From: Pseudomonadota bacterium
GTDB lineage: Bacteria; Pseudomonadota; Gammaproteobacteria; Burkholderiales; Eutrophovitaceae
Reading direction: 5' to 3'
Assembly (NCBI GenBank): GCA_027624715.1
Contig: JAQBTV010000009.1
Coordinates: forward strand, 1 to 50,046
Length of the DNA stretch: 50,046 nt
Shown here: in pieces, positions 40,994 through 49,933 of the stretch
Numbering within the stretch: the first letter of the stretch is position 1
Layout of the letters: every line of letters begins with the position of its first letter
Notes under the pieces: model-generated
Databases searched by the model: none
Told to the model about the DNA's origin: nothing
What the model saw: only the letters and a program-made list of their open reading frames with translations
Program-made: the position numbers and the translations under genes

Positions 40994-42376
40994 ATGGAGT
41001 TTAAATTTATAACACTGAGCGTTGCGTTTTTAATGTTTTGTAGTAGCTGTTCGACAACGGGAGTCTCTGAGAACTTAAAATACCTTGACGACAGTCTAGT
41101 TAGTTATTCTGTGGTTGGCGCTTCGTTCTCCATCGATCCAATCATACAAGATCGTAACGAAACATTAGTGAATGCGACTCTTGAGGCTCCGATTGGATTG
41201 ACTGAGGTACAAAAGATAGCGCTTTTGAACAGTGTCGAATTAAAGATGATAGTAACAGCAATGCTGTCGGACATCGCTGGTGCCAAACATAACGGGCGTA
41301 TCTCTAATCCTAGATTTTCGTTTGAGAGAATCTCATCTCCCGGTGAATTAGAGCTTACGAGAGTATTAACGCTGGGACTGTTCGAATTACTGACCCTTCC
41401 TAAAAGAACGGCGATTGCTGATTTGCAAGTGGACCTAGTTCGTATCCGCATGGTCTCCTCCGTTCTCGACTATCTTGCGCAAGTAAAAATAGCTTGGGTG
41501 GAGGCCGTCGCAGCTAAGGAGGCACTTGAGTATGCGAAAAAAGCATTGGATAGTGCTCAGGCCAGTGCCGAGTTAGCTGGACGCATGGAGCTTACGGGCA
41601 ATTTTAATAAATTAGAGCGCGCTCGTGAGCACGCGCACTATTCGAATATGGCGACCAAGTTTGCTCTTGCTAAACATGAGGCTGTTACGTTAAAAGAAAA
41701 CCTTGGTTCAATGTTGAGTTTAGACAGTGAGCAGCGGAAAAATTTTAAGCTCCCTGAGCGTTTGCCCGACCTACCAAATACAACTATATCGGTTGATGCT
41801 CTTGAACAGGCAATTAATCATGATCGTATCGATGTCAGAGTAGCGAAGAATGAATTGTTGGTTCTGGGTGAAGCGTACGGCCTGCAAACGATTGATAGTT
41901 TTACAGATGTCGAAATGTCATTAGTAGATAAGACTGAATTTGATGGTGATCGAGGCTCTTCAGATGGCTTTGAGTTGGAGATCGCTTTGCCCCTATTCGA
42001 TTGGGGTGGGCAAAAACGTGAAATGATGACTCAGCGTATTCGATCCGCAAGCTATCGATACGAGTATGTGATTCAACACGCGGCTAATGAACTAAAGAAT
42101 TCATACCAAACATACTTGGTATCGTATGAAATTGCACGGCATTATCGGGACGAAATTGTTCCACTTCGGAAAATAATTTCTGAGGAAAACTTGCTGCGAT
42201 ACAACGGAATGATTATTGGAGTTTTTGAACTTCTAGTGGACTCCAGAGAGCAAATATCTGCGGTCATTGGTGCAATAGATAGTAAAAAACAATTTTGGAT
42301 TTCACATGTAGTTTTGGATTCCGCCATGATTGGAAACCTAATGACTGCAAGAAGTTTCAAAATAAAAAACGTCTAA
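40994..42376 (+). CDS. TolC-like outer-membrane efflux lipoprotein
   Basis: A 460-residue outer-membrane factor. The start at 40994 gives a lipoprotein signal with lipobox SSC (CSSCSTTG, about 15-22); the longer reading frame adds non-coding-like residues. Two repeated OEP halves with long helical hairpins (AKKALDSAQASAELAGRMELTG and VIQHAANELKNSYQTYLVSYEIARHYRDE) and LPLFDWGGQKRE, typical of CusC/NodT-like proteins, are visible. It would form the outer duct of a copper exporter, but no RND pump or adaptor gene follows. Here it sits between the small exported protein and the oxidase. Confidence 0.82.
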   Translation: MEFKFITLSVAFLMFCSSCSTTGVSENLKYLDDSLVSYSVVGASFSIDPIIQDRNETLVNATLEAPIGLTEVQKIALLNSVELKMIVTAMLSDIAGAKHNGRISNPRFSFERISSPGELELTRVLTLGLFELLTLPKRTAIADLQVDLVRIRMVSSVLDYLAQVKIAWVEAVAAKEALEYAKKALDSAQASAELAGRMELTGNFNKLERAREHAHYSNMATKFALAKHEAVTLKENLGSMLSLDSEQRKNFKLPERLPDLPNTTISVDALEQAINHDRIDVRVAKNELLVLGEAYGLQTIDSFTDVEMSLVDKTEFDGDRGSSDGFELEIALPLFDWGGQKREMMTQRIRSASYRYEYVIQHAANELKNSYQTYLVSYEIARHYRDEIVPLRKIISEENLLRYNGMIIGVFELLVDSREQISAVIGAIDSKKQFWISHVVLDSAMIGNLMTARSFKIKNV

Positions 42377-42402
42377 ACCAAGCATAAAAGAGGACATTGA
42401 GA

Positions 42403-43821
42403 ATGGACAACAGCAGGCGCAGACTTTTAACATCGGCTAGCGGGATCTTACTAGCGAGTGCGGTTGCTTTTAGTCCCGTTTCCAAGCACGCTCTGGCTGG
42501 GTTACCAGAAATTACAAGTAAGGATGACGCGGAAACAAACTCTTCATCAGATCAGCATGAGGGTAAATATAATCCCGTAGTTACACTAAACGGTTGGACT
42601 TTGCCTTGGCGGCTAAACGAGGGGATAAAAGAGTTTCATCTCGTGGCAGAGCCAGTCGTCAGGGAATTAGCCCCGGGGTTTAAGGCACATCTTTGGGGTT
42701 ACAACGGACAGAGTCCTGGACCGACAATTGAGGTAGTGGAGGGAGATCGAGTTAGGCTGTTCGTTACGAATCGCTTACCAGAGCGAACCAGTGTGCATTG
42801 GCACGGACAGAGACTTCCAAACGGGATGGATGGTGTTAGTGGTTTAACTCAAAAGGCTATTGAACCTGGAAAAACTTTCGTATACGAGTTTATGGCAAAG
42901 CGACCAGGTACCTTTATGTATCATCCGCATTCGGATGAGATGACGCAGATGGCAATGGGAATGATGGGATCCTGGGTAACCCACCCGAAACAGACTAACC
43001 CATTAATTACTTCAGTCGATCGTGATTTTTGTTTTTTGCTAAATGCGTACGATATTGAGCCTGGGAGTTATACCCCAAGAGTTATGACAATGACGGATTT
43101 CAATATATGGACGTGGAATAGCAGAGTATTTCCGGGGATAGATTCATTGAATGTTCGATTAAACGACCGAGTACGTATAAGGATTGGAAATTTAACGATG
43201 ACCAATCATCCGATACATTTGCATGGGCATGAATTTGAGGTTACGGGAACTGACGGTGGCGCAACCCCAAAGGGTTCTCGATGGCCTGAGGTGACAACGG
43301 ATATCGCTGTTGGTCAGATGCGACAGATAGAGTTTGTTGCAAATGAGCCAGGCGATTGGGCCCTCCATTGTCACAAAAGCCATCATACGATGAACGCCAT
43401 GGGACACGAGGTCCCGACAATGATTGGTATCGATCACCGAGGTGTAGCCGAGAAAATTAGTGATTTAATTCCCGACTATATGGTGATGGGTGAGCGCGGC
43501 ATGGGGGACATGAGTGAAATGGAGATGCCACTTCCTGATAATACAATTCCAATGATGACTGGACCGGGACCATATGGTTCTTTAGAGATGGGAGGTATGT
43601 TCAGCGTTTTAAAAGTTAGGGAAGATCAGCTTCCTAACGATTATTCTGATCCTGGTTGGTACCAGCAGCCCAAGGATACCCAAGCTGTTTCCATTAATAA
43701 ATTGGAGGAGGATGCGGTTCGCCGAAGCGAACCCGGACAGTCTTTGATGTCAGTGATTAAAGACGGTCGGGATTCTCTTGAAGTTAAAGTAAGAAAGCCT
43801 CGGAAGCATAATCATTCTTAA
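42403..43821 (+). CDS. Multicopper oxidase, copper-resistance type
   Basis: A Tat-exported multicopper oxidase (SRRRLLTSASG at the N-terminus) that would oxidise Cu(I) to the less toxic Cu(II). Copper motifs are HWHGQRL, HPHSDEM, HPIHLHGHEF and HCHKSHHTMNAMGHE, giving the T1 Cys/His and the trinuclear His cluster. Met-rich stretches (MTQMAMGMMG, MGERGMGDMSEMEM) are likely extra copper sites, as in CueO/CopA. Length is about 472. The ATG at 42403 after GAGG is chosen over the TTG at 42397. A small CusF-like gene follows after 15 bases. Confidence 0.9.
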   Translation: MDNSRRRLLTSASGILLASAVAFSPVSKHALAGLPEITSKDDAETNSSSDQHEGKYNPVVTLNGWTLPWRLNEGIKEFHLVAEPVVRELAPGFKAHLWGYNGQSPGPTIEVVEGDRVRLFVTNRLPERTSVHWHGQRLPNGMDGVSGLTQKAIEPGKTFVYEFMAKRPGTFMYHPHSDEMTQMAMGMMGSWVTHPKQTNPLITSVDRDFCFLLNAYDIEPGSYTPRVMTMTDFNIWTWNSRVFPGIDSLNVRLNDRVRIRIGNLTMTNHPIHLHGHEFEVTGTDGGATPKGSRWPEVTTDIAVGQMRQIEFVANEPGDWALHCHKSHHTMNAMGHEVPTMIGIDHRGVAEKISDLIPDYMVMGERGMGDMSEMEMPLPDNTIPMMTGPGPYGSLEMGGMFSVLKVREDQLPNDYSDPGWYQQPKDTQAVSINKLEEDAVRRSEPGQSLMSVIKDGRDSLEVKVRKPRKHNHS

Positions 43822-43836
43822 TAAGGTAACAAGCAA

Positions 43837-44214
43837 ATGTATAAAACAAATATTAAATTTTTACTAGCAATATTTTTATCATCTTTTCTAAGCGCCACGA
43901 ACGCAGGTCACCATGAAGGCGCCCATATGGAACATGATGAAGTGAACCATCAACAAAACTCTTCATCATGTGCTGATGATAGTTCCTGTTCTATGGCGCA
44001 TGGAGTTGTCTTGAGTCTAAGTAAAGAGGTTAGCAAGATAACATTACGGCATGGAGAAATTCCGAATATAGATATGCCACCGATGACAATGGTGTTTACT
44101 GTGGAAGATTCCTCATTGATGCAAAACCTAAAGGAAGGGGATCATGTTCTTTTTCATGTAGAGAATATTGGTGGCGAGTACATAATTAAAGATATGATTG
44201 AGGATCATCATTAA
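43837..44214 (+). CDS. CusF-like periplasmic copper-binding protein
   Basis: A 125-residue protein. A signal peptide (~1-23) is followed by a His/Asp/Met-rich stretch (HHEGAHMEHDEVNH) and a CusF domain. Aligned to CusF His36/Trp44/Met47/Met49, it keeps His, Met47 and Met49 (in MPPMTM) but has Met in place of the cation-pi Trp44. This should change Cu(I) geometry and may allow a three-Met/His site. It ends the copper operon. Confidence 0.83.
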   Translation: MYKTNIKFLLAIFLSSFLSATNAGHHEGAHMEHDEVNHQQNSSSCADDSSCSMAHGVVLSLSKEVSKITLRHGEIPNIDMPPMTMVFTVEDSSLMQNLKEGDHVLFHVENIGGEYIIKDMIEDHH

Positions 44215-44322
44215 GATTTGGCTACTTACTGATTTATTGATAGGGCCCTATTTTTGTCCACTAGCTTTTGCATTTGGTACCTGCGAAGGTTGACTTAGTT
44301 GATGCGGTTTTTCGCGATATAG

Positions 44323-45159
44323 ATGACCCGACTTTTTCGTTTTTTGGCTTTTCTGCCGCTGCCCTGGATGCAGCGTGTGGGAGCCGTTCTGGGCTGGCTG
44401 GTGTGGGGTTTCTCGCCCACCTACCGTCGTCATTTCAAAACCCAATCGGCTCAAGCTGGTTATCGCTGGACTCAGGTACGCGGCGCGGTGGGTGCTGCGG
44501 GTTGTCAAATCCTGGAGTCTTTTCGGGTTTGGTTTGGCGCATCTATGCCCGTCACTTGGGATGGCTTGCAACACACAACAGCCGCCTTCGCAAAAGGCAA
44601 GGGCGTCTTGTTCTTCACGCCGCATCTGGGTTGTTATGAAATCACTGCGCCCGCCTTAGGTGCGCATTTTGGCCAAGATCATGGCCCAATCACTGTGCTC
44701 TACCGACCAGCGCGTCAAGCCTGGTTACGGGCATTCTTAAGCTATGCGCGCGCGCGGCCATACCTGCGGGCTGTGCCCACCAACATGCACGGTGTGCGCC
44801 AGTTGCTCAAAGCACTGCGTTGCGGCCAAGCTGTGGGATTGTTACCCGATCAGGTTCCGCCCGAGGGCATGGGCATCTGGTCGCAAATGTGGGCGCGCGA
44901 CGCCTACACCATGACCTTAGGCGTACGACTCGCTATACAAACCCAGGCGGAGGTGGTGCTTGTATGGGGCGAGCGTTTGTCTCGAGGTCAAGGCTACTGC
45001 ATTCATTTGGAGCCTTTGGGGCATGCACTTGATCCCCACGTAGCGCAGGCTGTGCTGCAACTTAACCAGGCCATGGAGCGTTTGATCCGCCAGTGTCCTG
45101 CGCAATACCTCTGGGGTTACGGCCGCTTCAAACAACCACGCCAGGAAAGCCGAGTATGA
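44323..45159 (+). CDS. LpxL/HtrB-family lipid A acyltransferase, foreign base composition
   Basis: A 278-residue late acyltransferase of lipid A synthesis, inner membrane. An N-terminal hydrophobic segment precedes the catalytic HLGCYE (Hx4E) motif in FFTPHLGCYEITAPALG; VLYRPARQ and VGLLPDQVPPEGMG are usual blocks. Codons end mostly in G or C, unlike every neighbour, and resemble Burkholderiales genes. The block from about 44320 to 45160 is thus a transfer or an assembly join. It is preceded by an AT-rich gap with no promoter that I could fix, and no mobile element is visible at the edges. Confidence 0.85.
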   Translation: MTRLFRFLAFLPLPWMQRVGAVLGWLVWGFSPTYRRHFKTQSAQAGYRWTQVRGAVGAAGCQILESFRVWFGASMPVTWDGLQHTTAAFAKGKGVLFFTPHLGCYEITAPALGAHFGQDHGPITVLYRPARQAWLRAFLSYARARPYLRAVPTNMHGVRQLLKALRCGQAVGLLPDQVPPEGMGIWSQMWARDAYTMTLGVRLAIQTQAEVVLVWGERLSRGQGYCIHLEPLGHALDPHVAQAVLQLNQAMERLIRQCPAQYLWGYGRFKQPRQESRV

Positions 45160-45174
45160 TACTGAATTACCAAT

Positions 45175-45500
45175 CTAAATTTTTTTAATCAAAAAAATTA
45201 AATCGGTAGATCTGCCCGCCCGGCATAACGAGCTGCACCGCCTAGTGCTTCTTCCCTCATTATGTTCTTTAAGTGTGAAATTAACCTCATATAAGAAAAC
45301 CTCGATATTTGGAACCATTGCCATGGCGTAAGATAATTTTTTATCGAATTGGCCGGCAACAATAATTCCACGCACATCTGAATCTTTTTTTTGTTTTTCA
45401 ATCCATCCCATGTAACGGGTTAGTTGACCTACGGTATCGTCGCCGGTTTGATTTTTTTGAGTTCTATTACTATGTGGTGGCGATTATTTTTTCTAATGAT
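45175..45500 (-). pseudogene. Truncated, frameshifted NucS/RecB-type nuclease remnant
   Basis: The minus strand reads NNRHHIVIELKK in one frame and TGDDTVGQLTRYMGWIEKQK in the next. They join if the A7 run at about 45451 had one more A. IELK and QLTRY are the E-x-K and QxxxY elements of PD-(D/E)xK nucleases of the NucS/DUF91 or RecB type, and VRGIIVAGQFDKKLSYAMAMVP is the usual following strand-helix. The N-terminal part of the gene is missing where blh begins (the two overlap at 45493-45500), so this is a decayed C-terminal domain. Confidence 0.65.
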
Positions 45501-46365
45501 TAGGATGTATCACTCTGTCTACCAATAGCATATGAGGCACTGTCAGGCAGGCTAGACCCACAAATGTCAGTTGCAAGATACGTGTGTAATTGAGTGAATC
45601 TGGTAAATAGATCCAACTCAGCAGAAAGATTAAAACAACCCCTAGCATTGGTAACAATGATGTGAACAAAATCTTCTTCCAACTGAGTTTCGAATAAGAT
45701 TGGGTTCGTAAAATATGTCTGATGCTATGCATCCCACAGAAAAATAGGGTAAAACTGATTAAGGGTTGAGCAAAAATCGCTAATAAACTGACAGCGAGTA
45801 ATTCAATTGCTTGAAAAGTGTTTCTATAGCTTTCAAACGCAATGCTCAAAATTAAAAGAATTAAATAAGGTAATGCAATGAGGTGTAAAAAATTCACAAC
45901 AAGCAATCCATCGTCCTGATTTAAGATTAATGTAAATAAATTGACCATCACGTCATAGTGGAGAAGTGTTGGTAAGACAATGACAGTGCCACCATACAAA
46001 AGCTTAGTTATTCTCGGAGCAGTATTTTCTAAATCTCTTGAGAAATGGAAGACTGAAAGGCACAAAAATGATACTATAAATAGTAGGGGAGAGAGCACCC
46101 AAAAAATGATCATCGCCAAACCTAACAGGCCATACAGTAAGACAAAGTAGGACCAGGATTGCCAGGTGTTTACAGATAGTAATTTCTTGGCGAAAATAGG
46201 ATCCAAGGCACCATGAGGTACTCCTAGAAAAAGAATAACGATTGCTGGGATCATTAAATAAGTGAGGTTGTCAGTGGGTTGCCAAAAAATACTTATAGTG
46301 ACAACTATTAGCGCCAGTATGCTAAAGCAGATACCTTGGGCTTTAATCTGATTCATCGACTTCAT
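45493..46365 (-). CDS. blh: Brp/Blh-type beta-carotene 15,15'-dioxygenase
   Basis: A 290-residue integral membrane enzyme that cleaves beta-carotene into two retinals, the chromophore of microbial rhodopsins. About seven to eight hydrophobic segments are visible. The family hallmark GVPHGALDP (His51, Asp55) is present, as are the later His in VFHFSRD, GMHSIRHIL and VPHMLLVD, which supply the iron ligands. The ATG overlaps the crtB-crtY stop by ATGA. It is the last gene of the operon on this strand; a rhodopsin is not found in the window. Confidence 0.9.
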   Translation of the reverse strand: MKSMNQIKAQGICFSILALIVVTISIFWQPTDNLTYLMIPAIVILFLGVPHGALDPIFAKKLLSVNTWQSWSYFVLLYGLLGLAMIIFWVLSPLLFIVSFLCLSVFHFSRDLENTAPRITKLLYGGTVIVLPTLLHYDVMVNLFTLILNQDDGLLVVNFLHLIALPYLILLILSIAFESYRNTFQAIELLAVSLLAIFAQPLISFTLFFCGMHSIRHILRTQSYSKLSWKKILFTSLLPMLGVVLIFLLSWIYLPDSLNYTRILQLTFVGLACLTVPHMLLVDRVIHPNH

Positions 46366-48449
46366 CTCTTTGGAAAACGAAAGACTTCCTTTAAGAAAGG
46401 GAGCGGTGGCAAAGCAGTGACTACTGCAAGGTAATCTAATATACCGCCGTGATCAGATAGAAAACGAATCAGTCTTGGATGGCTTACCTTAGAAAACATA
46501 TCCATAAATAGCGACGATCCCATCGCGGGATTATTTCGCAGCACATTTAAAAAGATATTATCCATTTTTGATATTAGAAAGGGGTCGGTAGGTTGCGCGA
46601 CTGGTAGACCTGTTCTACGAAGTTCTTTTGCGCACTCTTGCGCCCAAGTTTGGATCCGTTGAAATGTATAACCAGTAGCCGGCCTAGCTGAACCTGCTGT
46701 TACACCAACCTGTGCATAACTTTTCGGAATCGCACTGCTGTGCTTTGGATGTCTAGCACCCAATCCCATTGGTATGAGACCCGATTCTGTCCTAATAATT
46801 GAAAATGGACTTTCCCCTACATACTCCGAAACTGTTTTATTTAATCTTTCTAAAAGATCGTCTTTGGAATAGGCTTGACTTCCAAAGCTGGTAAATTCAA
46901 TTAATGCTTTTGTTGTTGAAAAGGGCAAAACATAAGTAAAGCCAACAAAATCATTGTTTGCCTCACAAAAGTCCATCAGGTGGGCTGTATTTGGATCAAA
47001 TAAGGGATTGTTACATTCAATCTCATAGCCTACGAAGGATTGCCAGAGTGTGATATCTCCCATCGTATCCATCGGAAGAGGACGTGTATCAATAATTATT
47101 TTGCTTATAAAACTTCCAGCATCTGTTTGAACTAACCAGCCATTATCCAACTGGAATGGTTCATTGGTCAGTTTGATGCCCTTACGTAGCTGTAGCTTAT
47201 TATTTTTCTCAATCGTCTCTAGGGTGTGTTGGTAGAAGTCACTGGCAATTAACAGTTGATAAGGGGAGGCTTCACACTCAATGAGCGCACTCCGCTGCTG
47301 AGAATCTTTAACTTGCACTTTTGACCAGCGATTTTGAACCAACTCCATGAACGGCGTTTTTGGATGTCCCCAGAAGCACCAAGTTCGATCATTATGGTAC
47401 TCAGTCCGTTGTTCAAGAAAAATGGTTTTAGGAGCATCTTCACCCATCTCGGCTAGATTGAAGCCAAGACTTAATCCTGCGCAGCCTGCGCCAATCACAA
47501 TGACATCGGTGACAATATGGTTCATTTTAGAAAGCCCAACATACGTGTGAGGATGCAATGGTTTCTGTAGCGCTACATCATGATTTTTTGGGCGAAACCA
47601 AAAATGGGGGTTAAAGCATGCCGTCACTATCGTTAAGCAGGTAATAACAATTTTTCTTGGAGTAGAAACAACCATGCGTCGATCCCAATAGGCATAGTCT
47701 TCTGATGCCAGCTGATTGCCAATATCGTGATAAATACGAGCTGCAATGAGAATGGAGATCCTCGCCCGCAGTGGTAAATAGAACAGCCCCTTTTCTCCAC
47801 TTTGATAATAGTGATCCGCCAACTTTAAAAGACTAGCAACTGCAAGCCGTAAAACTGTTGCTTGTTCTTCATTGGGGGCAATTAGGTGAGCTACTTCAAT
47901 GTTCCCGATTAAGCTATTGGGAATATATTGACGATTCACCAAAGCATCCGCCTTGATATCTCTGCAGATATTAGTGAGTTGCATTGCTATCCCCAAATCA
48001 ATCGCATAGGGCTTCGCATTCTGGTCTTGAACATCTAAGGCGTAGCACATCATCAGTCCAACCGTGCCGGCTACCTGATAACAGTAATGAAGCAAATCAG
48101 GCTCATTCACTATCCTAACGAGTTCAGTATCTGACTCAATTCCTGCAATTAGATCAAAAACAACCTCTTGCGGGATATGACATTGCTGGATTAATTCAAT
48201 GCCACTGCTCAAGCTGGCTTGATCTGTAGATCCCTGTAATAGCGCTTGACGCGCCTCCATAATATTTTGTTTGCCCGAATCTACTTGACCCTCTTCATCG
48301 ACCATGTCATCAAGATATCTGCAAAAACCATAGAGTCGCATTGCTCTGTGACGATATTTTTTCCCTAAAAAATGACTCGCCCAATAAAAGCTTTTACCCT
48401 TATTTTGCAGTAGTTGATGAGCAACTGAATGAGGAGTGGTTAATTTCAA
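46362..48449 (-). CDS. crtB-crtY: Fused phytoene synthase-lycopene beta-cyclase (CrtB-CrtY)
   Basis: One uninterrupted 695-residue frame holds two enzymes. Residues ~1-295 are phytoene synthase: the Asp-rich motifs are YLDDMVDE (Asp47-Asp51) and NICRDIKAD (Asp164-Asp168), which bind the diphosphates of GGPP. A short linker leads to residues ~309-695, a full-length FAD-dependent lycopene cyclase: VIVIGAGCAGLSL at ~316, then the NDRTWCFWG segment and the GARHPKHS loop; an internal Met309 marks the likely old start. The fusion links the first carotenoid step and the final ring closures. It overlaps both neighbours by 4 bases. Confidence 0.9.
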   Translation of the reverse strand: MKLTTPHSVAHQLLQNKGKSFYWASHFLGKKYRHRAMRLYGFCRYLDDMVDEEGQVDSGKQNIMEARQALLQGSTDQASLSSGIELIQQCHIPQEVVFDLIAGIESDTELVRIVNEPDLLHYCYQVAGTVGLMMCYALDVQDQNAKPYAIDLGIAMQLTNICRDIKADALVNRQYIPNSLIGNIEVAHLIAPNEEQATVLRLAVASLLKLADHYYQSGEKGLFYLPLRARISILIAARIYHDIGNQLASEDYAYWDRRMVVSTPRKIVITCLTIVTACFNPHFWFRPKNHDVALQKPLHPHTYVGLSKMNHIVTDVIVIGAGCAGLSLGFNLAEMGEDAPKTIFLEQRTEYHNDRTWCFWGHPKTPFMELVQNRWSKVQVKDSQQRSALIECEASPYQLLIASDFYQHTLETIEKNNKLQLRKGIKLTNEPFQLDNGWLVQTDAGSFISKIIIDTRPLPMDTMGDITLWQSFVGYEIECNNPLFDPNTAHLMDFCEANNDFVGFTYVLPFSTTKALIEFTSFGSQAYSKDDLLERLNKTVSEYVGESPFSIIRTESGLIPMGLGARHPKHSSAIPKSYAQVGVTAGSARPATGYTFQRIQTWAQECAKELRRTGLPVAQPTDPFLISKMDNIFLNVLRNNPAMGSSLFMDMFSKVSHPRLIRFLSDHGGILDYLAVVTALPPLPFLKEVFRFPKR

Positions 48450-49933
48450 AAAAGTTTGACCTCTCCGACGCTCGGAATCAATTTATCGATCAATTTAGCC
48501 GACGAGATGACGCCGGGTAGACCAGCCCCGGGATGACTCCCGGCACCAACTAAAAAGAGATTCTTAATACCTTCAGCCTTGTTATGAAAGCGGAACCACG
48601 CTGACTGAGTAAATAGTGGGGAGATCGAAAATCCAGATCCTTGAGAGCTTAAGTAATTTTCTTTAAAGTCCTCAGGTGTCATATAAAAATCATCTGTAAT
48701 GGTTTGAGAAAGATTAGGCATGATCGTTTTCTCAAGTGCAGTAACGATACGATCTCGTAAGTTAGGGCCTTCAATTGACCAATCTTGCCCACCCAATAGA
48801 TTAGGTACTGGACATAAAACATAAAAACTGTCACATCCTTTAGGGGCAAAGCTAGGATCGGTGGCAGTAGGACGATGCAAATACAATGAAAAGTCCTCTG
48901 TTAGGATCTTTCGATCAAAAATGTCCTTTAGTAATTCTTGATAACGCTCACCTAACCAAATCGTATGATGTGCAATATCTGGATAGGTTTTCGTGGTACC
49001 AAAATACAGTACAAAAAGACCCATTGAGAGTTTGGCTTTTTTAATCTTTAAGCGAGCCAAAAAATGCAGCTTACTGGGCTTAATCATTTTGGTATATAAG
49101 TGGACGGGGTCGGTATCTGATACTACTACGTCAGCCATCAGCGTATTTCCGTTCTCAAGCAGAACTCCGGTTGCCGCATCCGTCTCAATGACGAGCGACT
49201 TTACAGTCTGACCTAAAACAATATGAATACCATTACGTCGCATCAGTTGCTCTAATGCTTGGGTAATGGCGTGCGTTCCACCCATTGCAAAAAAAACGCC
49301 ATATTCTCTTTCTAGGTAATGAATCAAGCCGTAAATGCTGGTGGTATCAAAAGGGTTGCCACCCACCAAGAGTGGTTGTATAGAAAATGCCTGACGGAGT
49401 TTGTCATTTTTTAAATATTGGCTAACTAATTGCCAAACCGTCTTGTAGCACTGCAGGTCGATGAGTCTAGGGATCTGCTTGATCATGGTCCAAAGACGAT
49501 CGAAGGGCTCCGTAGCTAGCTCAACAAAACCCACATTGAAAATTCGCTTAGAGTGTGCTAATAATTTTAGATAGCCATCACAATCAGTAGGTTCAATCCG
49601 ATTAATTTCGCTTAAAGTTTCTTCAAGCGTACCACCATAATCAAAATGATCACCATCGGCAAAGACAAATCGATACCAAGGTTTTAGGAGGACAAGCGTA
49701 ACGTGATCAGCGAATTTTTCATTGAAAAGAGCAAATAGCTCTTCGAATAGGAAAGGGGCAGTAATAACAGTTGGGCCTGCGTCATGCCGGAAGCCATTTC
49801 TTTCGAAAAATTGGGCTCTGCCACCCAGTTGTTCGCATCGCTCGATTAAGGTAACTTCATAATTCTTTGCGCGAAGTCTTAAGGCGCTTGCAATTCCACC
49901 AAATCCTGCGCCGATAACGATGGCATGTTTCAA
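48446..49933 (-). CDS. crtI: Phytoene desaturase
   Basis: A 495-residue FAD enzyme converting phytoene to lycopene. It opens HAIVIGAGFGGIASALRL and ends with the family signature GAGSHPGAGLPGV. ITAPFLFEELF and the HRPTATDPSFAPKG segment are other CrtI blocks. The start is TTG at 49931-49933, which overlaps the upstream gene's TGA stop as TTGA; this mirrors the ATGA overlaps with crtB-crtY and blh and supports the TTG. It provides lycopene to the cyclase half of the next protein. Confidence 0.92.
   Translation of the reverse strand: MKHAIVIGAGFGGIASALRLRAKNYEVTLIERCEQLGGRAQFFERNGFRHDAGPTVITAPFLFEELFALFNEKFADHVTLVLLKPWYRFVFADGDHFDYGGTLEETLSEINRIEPTDCDGYLKLLAHSKRIFNVGFVELATEPFDRLWTMIKQIPRLIDLQCYKTVWQLVSQYLKNDKLRQAFSIQPLLVGGNPFDTTSIYGLIHYLEREYGVFFAMGGTHAITQALEQLMRRNGIHIVLGQTVKSLVIETDAATGVLLENGNTLMADVVVSDTDPVHLYTKMIKPSKLHFLARLKIKKAKLSMGLFVLYFGTTKTYPDIAHHTIWLGERYQELLKDIFDRKILTEDFSLYLHRPTATDPSFAPKGCDSFYVLCPVPNLLGGQDWSIEGPNLRDRIVTALEKTIMPNLSQTITDDFYMTPEDFKENYLSSQGSGFSISPLFTQSAWFRFHNKAEGIKNLFLVGAGSHPGAGLPGVISSAKLIDKLIPSVGEVKLF

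Noticed and set aside
44268-44639. Several overlapping ORFs in the GC-rich LpxL region on both strands
   Set aside because: High GC leaves few stops; only the 44323-45159 frame shows family motifs.
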